Part shown: positions 1-8,385 of the stretch, piece after piece | Position numbering within the stretch: position 1 is the stretch's first letter | Layout of the letters: each line of letters begins with the position of its first letter | Assembly: GCA_020054355.1 (NCBI GenBank) | Contig: JAGVLI010000382.1 | Location: forward strand, 1-8,385 | Direction: 5' to 3' | DNA: 8,385 nucleotides | From: Planctomycetales bacterium | Lineage (GTDB): Bacteria; Planctomycetota; Planctomycetia; Gemmatales; Gemmataceae | Notes under the pieces: generated by a model | Told to the model about the DNA's origin: nothing | What the model saw: the letters and a program-made list of their open reading frames with translations, nothing else | Database searches by the model: none | Position numbers and translations under genes: made by a program

Positions 1-73
1 CGAAAAGGGGTCGGGACTCGTTGTGCGAAGCACCTTGCGGGCCGTTCCGGCAACGAGTCCCGACCCCTTTTCG
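1..73. repeat. Perfect 23-bp inverted repeat with nested mini-hairpins, upstream of rpoB
   Basis: Positions 1-23 are the exact reverse complement of 51-73. The 27-nt spacer holds two smaller perfect hairpins: GTGC-GAA-GCAC at 23-33 and GCCG-TTC-CGGC at 41-51. Folded as RNA or single-stranded DNA this gives a 22-bp outer stem capped by two 4-bp arms. The left arm begins at the window edge, so the repeat may be longer. I see no second copy in the window. It could be a REP-like palindrome or a MITE. It could also act as the rplL-rpoB attenuator or an RNase III site; in E. coli that spacer contains both. The only T run is four bases and lies inside the right arm, so it is not a classical intrinsic terminator. 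The structure is seen directly; the role is inference. Confidence 0.85.
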
Positions 74-130
74 CACAGCCGCTGAGCGGAGCACGATTGC
101 AGCGGTCCGTCCGTATCGCCGTTACTCTTT

Positions 131-138
131 GGGAGGAG
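131..138 (+). promoter_or_regulatory. Shine-Dalgarno of rpoB
   Basis: GGGAGGAG lies 8 nt before the ATG at 147. This fixes the rpoB start at 147 rather than at the GTG at 140, which overlaps the Shine-Dalgarno region and opens a different, non-polymerase frame. The leader from 74 to 130 holds a small CCGC-TGA-GCGG hairpin (79-89) and no convincing promoter. rpoB may therefore be read from an upstream ribosomal-protein promoter, as in the usual rplKAJL-rpoBC arrangement, although no ribosomal-protein gene is visible here. Confidence 0.85.
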
Positions 139-146
139 CGTGACTC

Positions 147-1484
147 ATGCCCATCCCGGCTCAACGTGTCACCCAGTTCGACCAGGTGCGCAACTTCGGC
201 CGCTTCGGCGATGCCTTCGACGTGCCGCCGCTGACCGACGTGCAGACCCGCTCGTACGACCGCTTCCTGCAGCTCGACGTGCCGACCGACAAGCGCACGC
301 CGACCGGACTGGAAGGCGTGCTGCGGGAAATTTTCCCCATCGAGAGCTACGACAAGAGCATCAGCCTGGAGTACATCAAGTACGAGTTGGGCAAGCCGCG
401 CTACGATCCCGACGAATGCCGGCAGCTGCGCCTGACCTACGGCCGGCCCTTCCGCGTCTGGCTGCGCCTCAACAAGGAACAGCCCGTCGAGGAGGAAGTC
501 TACCTGGGCGACATGCCCATCATGATCGGCGGCGGCGAGTTCATCATCAACGGCGCCGAGCGCGTGGTCGTCAGCCAGCTGCACCGCTCGCCGGGCGTCG
601 ATTTCGTCGTCGAGACCGAGGCCAGCGAGCGCCGGCTGCACAGCTGCCGGATTATCCCCGAACGCGGCAGCTGGATCGAGATCAACGTCACCAAGAAGGA
701 GACGCTCGGCGTCCGTATCGATCAGTCGGGCAAGTTCTCGGCCATGACGCTGCTGCGCGCCATCGACCCAGCCTATTCCAGCAACGCCGATATCCTCCGC
801 GCCTTCCATCCGACCGAGGAAGTCAAGGTCAAGCCGGACAGCCGCGCCAAGCTCGAAGGCGCGATCGCCGCCGACGACGTCATCGACCCGGAAACCGGCG
901 AGGTCTACCTCGAAAGCATGGACACTTTCACCAAGGAGAAGGTGGACCAGCTGCTGACCACCTCGGTGAAGGAAGTCAGCATCCTGAGCAAGATGAAGGA
1001 TGAGCTGATCCGCAATTCCCTGAAGGAAGACGTGAACGGTTATGGCAGCAACGAGCCGTCGCACGAGGCGGCGCTGCTGAAGATCTACCAGCGGCTGCGG
1101 CCCGGCAACCCGCCCCAGCTGGAGAAGGCCAAAGAGCTGTTCCGCGAGAAGTTCCAGGACCCCAACCGCTACCGGCTGGGCAAGGTCGGCCGCTTCCGCA
1201 TCAACCGCAAGTTCGATCAGCGCGTGCCGGAAACCGAGATGGTCCTGCAATCGGTGGACTATCTCAACGCCATTCGCTACGTCTTGAACCTGCGCGGCGG
1301 CGAAGGCATCGTGGACGACATCGACCACCTCGGCAACCGCCGGCTGCGCACCATCGACGAGCTGGCCGCTGACGAGCTGCGCAAGGGCTTCCTCAAGCTG
1401 CGCCGCACCGTCCAGGAGCGCATGTCGATCCGCGACCAGCAGGACATGACCCCGCGCTCGCTCATCAACCCCAAGAGCGTCTAG
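147..1484 (+). CDS. rpoB: RNA polymerase β subunit, N-terminal part, ended by an in-frame amber codon
   Basis: This encodes the first 445 residues of the β subunit of bacterial RNA polymerase, the cytoplasmic enzyme that transcribes all genes. It begins MPIPAQRVTQF and reads as a standard RpoB N-terminus: FGRFGDAFDVPPLTDVQ near residue 20, the protrusion and lobe, and GAERVVVSQLHRSPGVDF around residues 136-153, which lines part of the rifampicin pocket and fork. It stops at TAG (1482-1484) straight after INPKSV. In E. coli RpoB the equivalent stretch continues with Ser499 and AAVKEFF, and here the same frame continues with AAIEYFF. The stop is therefore internal to one gene spanning 147-3881 (1245 codons with stop; 1244 residues if the amber codon is read), close to E. 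coli's 1342 allowing for shorter lineage insertions. On its own this fragment lacks the catalytic half. Start supported by GGGAGGAG at 8 nt. Confidence 0.93.
   Translation: MPIPAQRVTQFDQVRNFGRFGDAFDVPPLTDVQTRSYDRFLQLDVPTDKRTPTGLEGVLREIFPIESYDKSISLEYIKYELGKPRYDPDECRQLRLTYGRPFRVWLRLNKEQPVEEEVYLGDMPIMIGGGEFIINGAERVVVSQLHRSPGVDFVVETEASERRLHSCRIIPERGSWIEINVTKKETLGVRIDQSGKFSAMTLLRAIDPAYSSNADILRAFHPTEEVKVKPDSRAKLEGAIAADDVIDPETGEVYLESMDTFTKEKVDQLLTTSVKEVSILSKMKDELIRNSLKEDVNGYGSNEPSHEAALLKIYQRLRPGNPPQLEKAKELFREKFQDPNRYRLGKVGRFRINRKFDQRVPETEMVLQSVDYLNAIRYVLNLRGGEGIVDDIDHLGNRRLRTIDELAADELRKGFLKLRRTVQERMSIRDQQDMTPRSLINPKSV
1482..1484 (+). other. rpoB: In-frame amber codon inside rpoB (codon 446)
   Basis: TAG interrupts an otherwise unbroken RpoB frame. 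By alignment from memory with E. coli (KPISAAVKEFF against KSV-stop-AAIEYFF) it replaces Ser499, seven residues before the first rifampicin-cluster glycine. TCG to TAG is one C-to-A change, so a serine codon is the simplest ancestral reading. No other frame break is visible in rpoB or in the visible rpoC. Whether the base is real cannot be told from the sequence. A real stop would split an essential protein at a core, non-dispensable site. Confidence 0.9.
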
Positions 1485-1526
1485 GCGGCCATCGAGTACT
1501 TCTTCGGCCGGGGCGAGCTGAGCCAG

Positions 1527-3881
1527 GTGGTCGATCAGACCAATCCTTTGGCCCAGCTGACGCACGAGCGCCGGCTCAGCGCACTCGGGCCGGGCGGCTT
1601 GAATCGCAAGCGCGCGGGCTTCGAGGTGCGCGACGTGCACATCTCGCACTACGGCCGGATTTGCCCGATCGAGACGCCCGAAGGCACCAACATCGGCCTG
1701 ATTTCCAGCCTGTCGATCTACGCGGGCGTGGACGATTACGGCTTCCTGATCACGCCGTACCGCGAGATCGCCAAGCGGAAGCTGACCGAGAAGGTCGCCT
1801 GGCTGCGCGCCGACGAGGAAGCCCAGGTTTACCTGGCGCCCGCCGATACCTCCACCGAGCACGGCAAGATCAACCAGGACCGGGTAATCGCCCGCTTCGG
1901 CGGCGACTTTTCCCTCATCAGCTCCGACCAGGTGCAGTACATCGACATCGCGCCCAAGCAGATGGTCGGCGTCTCCGCCGGGCTGATTCCGTTCCTGGAG
2001 CACGACGACGCCAACCGCGCGCTGATGGGTTCCAACATGCAGCGCCAGGCGGTGCCGTTGCTGCTGACCGAGCCGCCGCTGGTGGCCACCGGCCTGGAGC
2101 GCGAAGTCGCCAAGAACAGCGGCATGGTGGTCAAGGCCGAGAAGGCCGGCACCATCACCTACGTGGACGCCGAACGCATCAAGGTGGACGAGCGCGAATA
2201 CAAGCTGCGCAAGTACGTCGGCCTCAACGAACGGACCTGCCTGAACCAGAAGCCGCTGGTCAAGATGAACCAGAAGGTGAAGAAGGGCCAGATCATGGCC
2301 GACGGCGCCGCCACCTACAAGGGTGAGCTGTCGCTGGGCCGTAACGTGCTGGTCGCCTTCATGGCCTGGGACGGTTACAACTTCGAGGATGCGATCATCA
2401 TCAGCGAGAAGCTGGTGAAAGAGGACACCTACACCTCGATCCACATCGAGGAGTTCGAGATCGAAATCCGCGAGACCAAGCTCGGCAAGGAAGAGTTCAC
2501 GCGCGACATCCCCAACGTCTCGCCGCGAGCGTTGGGCAACCTCGACGAGCACGGCGTGGTCCGGGTCGGCACCTTCGTCCGGCCCGGCGACATCCTGGTG
2601 GGCAAGGTTTCGCCCAAATCGCGCAGCGAGCTGACCCCGGAGGAAAAGCTGCTGCACGCCATCTTCGGCCGGGCCGGCGAGGACGTGAAGAACGACAGCC
2701 TGGAAGTGCCCTCCGGCGTCGAAGGCATCGTCATCCACACCCAGCGCTTCAGCCGCCGCGCCAGCATGTCCGAGGAGGAACGCAAGGCGTTCGACAAGGA
2801 GCAAAAGGACGTTGAAGCGACCTATGCCAGGATGATCGCCGATCAGTTCCGCGCGCTGATCGCCGAGCTGGGCACGGTGCTCGACAAGAAGGACCTCAAG
2901 GACCCGGTGTCCGGCAAGCTCTTCGCCTCCGACAAGGACGACAAGGTGACGGCCGAGCAGGCGGTGGCCTTCGTCGGCACGGCCCCGAACGCCGGCCTGA
3001 AGGGGCTGGACGTCCGCAGTCCCGAAAAACTGAAGCAAAGCAACGAGATCGTGGAAAAGCACGGCGAACGCCTGCTGGTGCTGATCGACGAGCGCGAGCA
3101 CAAGCTGAACTCGCTGAAGCGCGGCGACGAGCTGCCCAGCGGCGTGCAGCAGATGGTCAAGGTTTACGTGGCCACCAAGCGCGTCATCTCGGTCGGCGAC
3201 AAGATGGCGGGCCGGCACGGCAACAAGGGCGTCATCTCCAAGGTGCTGAACGAGGAAGACATGCCCTTCCTGGCCGACGGCACCCCGGTGGACATCCTGC
3301 TCAACCCGCTGGGCGTGCCCAGCCGCATGAACGTGGGCCAAATTCTCGAAACGCACCTGGGCTGGGCGGCGAAGAAGCTCGGCTTCCAGGCCATCACGCC
3401 GGTCTTCGACGGCGCCACCGAAGAGGAAATCCGCGCTTCCCTCAAGGAAGCGGGCATTCCCGAAAGCGGCAAGAGCTTCCTGTACGACGGCCGTACCGGC
3501 GAGCGCTTCGAGCAGGCGGTCACGGTCGGCTACATCTACATGCTCAAGCTGCACCATCTGGTGGACGACAAGGTCCACGCCCGTGCCACCGGTCCGTACT
3601 CGCTGATCACGCAGCAGCCCTTGGGCGGCAAGGCGCGGTTCGGCGGCCAGCGCTTCGGCGAAATGGAAGTGTGGGCGCTGGAAGCCTACGGAGCGGCTTA
3701 CATCCTGCAAGAGCTGCTCACGGTCAAGTCGGACGACGTGGAAGGCCGGACCAAAATTTACGAATCGATGGTCAAGGGCGAGAACACGCTGGAAGCCGGC
3801 ACGCCCGCCAGCTTCGACGTGCTGACGAATGAGATTCGTGGTTTGGGCCTCAACATGCAGCTGGAGAAGAAACGGATTTGA
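1527..3881 (+). CDS. rpoB: RNA polymerase β subunit, C-terminal part, continuing the rpoB frame after the amber codon
   Basis: This is the remaining two thirds of RpoB, in the same frame as 147-1484. The frame is open from 1485; 1527 is merely the first GTG, it has no Shine-Dalgarno, and it falls inside rifampicin cluster I, so it is unlikely to be a natural start. Numbered on the whole gene, landmarks are: rifampicin cluster I (454-480, LSQVVDQTNPL to RRLSALGPGG); RAGFEVRDVH and GRICPIETPEG after it; WDGYNFEDAIIISE with E747-D748 near the catalytic Mg site; LTPEEKLLHAIFG; a helical, charged βIn9/SI2-like insertion (roughly 868-990); GDKMAGRHGNKG with K1019 and K1027, matching E. coli K1065 and K1073; and the C-terminal switch/clamp segment GGKARFGGQRFGEMEVWALEAYGA ending LNMQLEKKRI. 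The gene ends with TGA. It pairs with RpoC, encoded downstream, to form the active centre. Confidence 0.93.
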   Translation: MVDQTNPLAQLTHERRLSALGPGGLNRKRAGFEVRDVHISHYGRICPIETPEGTNIGLISSLSIYAGVDDYGFLITPYREIAKRKLTEKVAWLRADEEAQVYLAPADTSTEHGKINQDRVIARFGGDFSLISSDQVQYIDIAPKQMVGVSAGLIPFLEHDDANRALMGSNMQRQAVPLLLTEPPLVATGLEREVAKNSGMVVKAEKAGTITYVDAERIKVDEREYKLRKYVGLNERTCLNQKPLVKMNQKVKKGQIMADGAATYKGELSLGRNVLVAFMAWDGYNFEDAIIISEKLVKEDTYTSIHIEEFEIEIRETKLGKEEFTRDIPNVSPRALGNLDEHGVVRVGTFVRPGDILVGKVSPKSRSELTPEEKLLHAIFGRAGEDVKNDSLEVPSGVEGIVIHTQRFSRRASMSEEERKAFDKEQKDVEATYARMIADQFRALIAELGTVLDKKDLKDPVSGKLFASDKDDKVTAEQAVAFVGTAPNAGLKGLDVRSPEKLKQSNEIVEKHGERLLVLIDEREHKLNSLKRGDELPSGVQQMVKVYVATKRVISVGDKMAGRHGNKGVISKVLNEEDMPFLADGTPVDILLNPLGVPSRMNVGQILETHLGWAAKKLGFQAITPVFDGATEEEIRASLKEAGIPESGKSFLYDGRTGERFEQAVTVGYIYMLKLHHLVDDKVHARATGPYSLITQQPLGGKARFGGQRFGEMEVWALEAYGAAYILQELLTVKSDDVEGRTKIYESMVKGENTLEAGTPASFDVLTNEIRGLGLNMQLEKKRI

Positions 3882-3905
3882 GGTCGCGACCGCACGGAAG
3901 CCCTC

Positions 3906-4313
3906 ATGAACCCATTCTGGCCACCCACGGCGGTCTGTTCGGCCGCCGAGGTGGCTGCGGTGGAACGCGATCTGGCAATCGACCCCAATAACGTTGGCAT
4001 CGGCGTCATCGACTTGGCGAGCGGGCAAATACGCCTCTTCAGCTATGATGAAACAGACGCCTTCAGCCTGGCGCATCGCCAGATGCAGGCAGCCGCGGGT
4101 CACGAAGCGGCTGCCGTCATGGCCGGCATGGCGATGGCCGCAGCGCGAGGATTCGTGCTCGGAAAGGTGGGCGGTAGCTGGCATGTGTTCAATCAGTCCC
4201 ACCTCAATCGTCCGGACGGTCAGAGCAACAGCATGCGCATGGCCGTCCAAACGTTTGACGCGATAGTGTCCGCCCTGCAACAGGCAGGAGTCGCGAATCC
4301 CGTGTGCCATTGA
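3906..4313 (+). CDS. Unrecognised 135-aa protein between rpoB and rpoC
   Basis: I do not recognise this protein. It starts at ATG 3906 with GGAAG five bases upstream, 24 bp after the rpoB stop and in the rpoB frame, and ends TGA. The likely fold is ββαββα: strands around 30-47 (VGIGVIDLASGQIRLFSY), a helix of Ala and Met at 57-80, strands 82-101 (RGFVLGKVGGSWHVFNQSHLN), and a C-terminal helix 113-128. G65-H66-E67, W92-H93 and S98-H99-L100-N101 look like residues that could be conserved, but no catalytic role is claimed. No signal peptide or membrane segment is apparent. Codons ATA (twice), CGA and GGA are used more freely than in the flanking polymerase genes, which suggests a less expressed or later-arrived gene. 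GC-rich third positions and the Shine-Dalgarno favour it being real. It is probably co-transcribed with rpoB and with the next gene, 16 bp downstream. Confidence 0.75.
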   Translation: MNPFWPPTAVCSAAEVAAVERDLAIDPNNVGIGVIDLASGQIRLFSYDETDAFSLAHRQMQAAAGHEAAAVMAGMAMAAARGFVLGKVGGSWHVFNQSHLNRPDGQSNSMRMAVQTFDAIVSALQQAGVANPVCH

Positions 4314-4329
4314 ACGAGCCGAGGACGCC

Positions 4330-4863
4330 ATGAACACCACGAACACGAAGACAGCCGCCGTCCCGGAAATGCAGTCCGCCCTGTGGGGCGTGGCGCTGTC
4401 GCTCGATGCCTTCGTGGTCAACGGCATATCGCTGGGAGTGATTCAAAGCATCTGCTTTCCGGGATTTCTGGCAAAAGTTGCCGGCAACCTGACCCGCGAT
4501 CTGGACGATCTGGAAGCGCATGCGGTCAGCCAGGGTCCGGCAGGCACGGGAGCCGCACTGTTGAAGGCGCTCCGGGCGAACTGCAGCGAGTTGGTTCGGT
4601 TGGTGAGCGAGTTGGGGGAATTCCGAACGCTGCCTCTCCCGCAGCTGCGCTCCGCCGTCAACCAGGTGCGGGACGCGCGGGAGGAATGCGTGCAAGCAAT
4701 CCGGGAGCTGGAAGCGCATTGGGGGACCGCGGAGAAATTCCACCAGGCACGCCCGGCGCAGGCTGCCCAAGCCGTGAACGACTTTCTCGTCAACTTGGAG
4801 CAAACCTTCGCGGACGAGCGGGCTGCCGCCAACGCCGCGAACGAAGCACAACCGTTGCGATAG
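4330..4863 (+). CDS. Unrecognised 177-aa, mostly helical protein between rpoB and rpoC
   Basis: I do not recognise this protein. It starts at ATG 4330 with GAGGA four bases upstream, 16 bp after the preceding gene, and ends with TAG. The first 14 residues are polar. Residues 17-51 (ALWGVALSLDAFVVNG onward to PGFLAKVAG) are moderately hydrophobic, too interrupted by D26 and N31 for a confident membrane helix and without a signal cleavage site. From 54 on it appears helical and charged, with Leu/Glu/Arg spacing compatible with helical bundles (LTRDLDDLEAHA; ALLKALRANCSELVRLVSEL; AVNQVRDAREECVQAIRELEAHW). The Ala-rich tail ends AANEAQPLR. Two competing frames over the same DNA (4383-4895 on +, 4204-4902 on -) give Arg/Gly/Pro-rich low-complexity products and lack a ribosome site. 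The stop lies 78 bp before rpoC and in the rpoC frame. A scaffold or partner role for the preceding protein would be guesswork. Confidence 0.75.
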   Translation: MNTTNTKTAAVPEMQSALWGVALSLDAFVVNGISLGVIQSICFPGFLAKVAGNLTRDLDDLEAHAVSQGPAGTGAALLKALRANCSELVRLVSELGEFRTLPLPQLRSAVNQVRDAREECVQAIRELEAHWGTAEKFHQARPAQAAQAVNDFLVNLEQTFADERAAANAANEAQPLR

Positions 4864-4873
4864 CAGCATGCAA

Positions 4874-4898
4874 GGCCCGGCCGCAACGGCCGTGAGCC
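4874..4898 (+). other. GC-rich hairpin in the leader of rpoC
   Basis: CGGCCG (4878-4883), loop CAA, CGGCCG (4887-4892) form a perfect 6-bp stem. GGC at 4874-4876 can pair with GCC at 4896-4898 across a small internal loop. No T run follows, so this is not a standard intrinsic terminator. It could be an RNA-processing or stability element, a pause site, or chance in GC-rich DNA. Confidence 0.45.
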
Positions 4899-4928
4899 TC
4901 ACACGATCAACTGTTCAACCCTGAAATC

Positions 4929-4934
4929 GGGGAG
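4929..4934 (+). promoter_or_regulatory. Shine-Dalgarno of rpoC
   Basis: GGGGAG lies 7 nt before ATG 4942 and decides the rpoC start. The protein begins MSTGEVNYDRINDYGAV, a typical length ahead of the conserved ASPHDIRSWSFGEV segment. The frame is also open upstream back to the TAG at 4861, but no other start with a ribosome site is seen there. Confidence 0.85.
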
Positions 4935-4941
4935 ACTGCAT

Positions 4942-8385
<3,444 letters not shown>

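Noticed and set aside
97..126. Possible -35/-10 promoter (TTGCAG, 18 nt, GTTACT) before rpoB
   Set aside because: It matches the consensus at only about three of six positions in each box, which is not above background.
140..1003. A 287-codon open frame starting at GTG 140 across the rpoB start
   Set aside because: The Arg/Pro-rich product matches nothing, the GTG abuts the rpoB Shine-Dalgarno, and the real rpoB frame runs over the same DNA.
1486..1510. Stem-loop (CGGCC / GGCCG, 15-nt loop) just after the rpoB amber codon as a recoding signal
   Set aside because: It is only five pairs, within sequence constrained by the conserved RpoB protein, and such short GC pairings are common here.
1527..1529. 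GTG as a true start of a separate second rpoB gene (naturally split β subunit)
   Set aside because: There is no Shine-Dalgarno in the bases before it, and starting here would drop conserved residues AAIEYFFGRGELSQ and divide rifampicin cluster I. An interrupted single gene fits better.
4204..4902. A 232-codon minus-strand open frame over the two inserted genes, and the overlapping plus-frame 4383-4895
   Set aside because: Both give Arg/Gly/Cys-rich products without ribosome sites, while the + strand genes at 3906 and 4330 have ribosome sites, GC-rich third positions and protein-like secondary structure.

Overview
The window carries the RNA polymerase core locus of a high-GC bacterium: rpoB (β subunit), two small unrecognised genes, then rpoC (β' subunit), which runs off the right edge. 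Everything convincing is on the + strand. The protein wording resembles Planctomycetota RNA polymerase as I remember it, for example LSQVVDQTNPLAQLTHERR in the rifampicin region of RpoB and NYDRINDYGAVRISLASP at the start of RpoC. The planctomycete assignment is recognition, not a computed match.

Layout. Positions 1-73 form a perfect 23-bp inverted repeat with two nested mini-hairpins. This is where the rplL-rpoB spacer normally lies. A short leader with a strong Shine-Dalgarno follows, then rpoB over 147-3881. Its frame is intact from start to stop except for one amber codon (TAG) at 1482-1484. That codon falls immediately before rifampicin cluster I, at the residue aligned with E. coli Ser499. 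As written, the gene is two open stretches (147-1484 and 1485-3881, first possible restart GTG at 1527). A single C-to-A change of a TCG serine codon would explain it. Sequencing or assembly error, a real recent mutation, or amber readthrough are all possible; the sequence alone cannot decide.

rpoB and rpoC are normally adjacent. Here about 1.06 kb lies between them (3882-4941), holding a 135-aa and a 177-aa gene on the same strand. Each has a plausible Shine-Dalgarno. Both use rarer codons (ATA, CGA, GGA, GCA) more freely than the polymerase genes. I recognise neither. They are presumably co-transcribed with rpoBC. A GC-rich hairpin at 4874-4898 precedes the rpoC ribosome binding site.

rpoC (4942 to beyond 8385) has every hallmark visible in this portion: both zinc-binding cysteine sets, the NADFDGDQ catalytic loop, the bridge helix, the trigger-loop base, and an E. 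coli-like SI3 insertion in the trigger loop. The most notable points are the amber codon in an essential gene, the two-gene insertion inside rpoBC, and the structured inverted repeat upstream.
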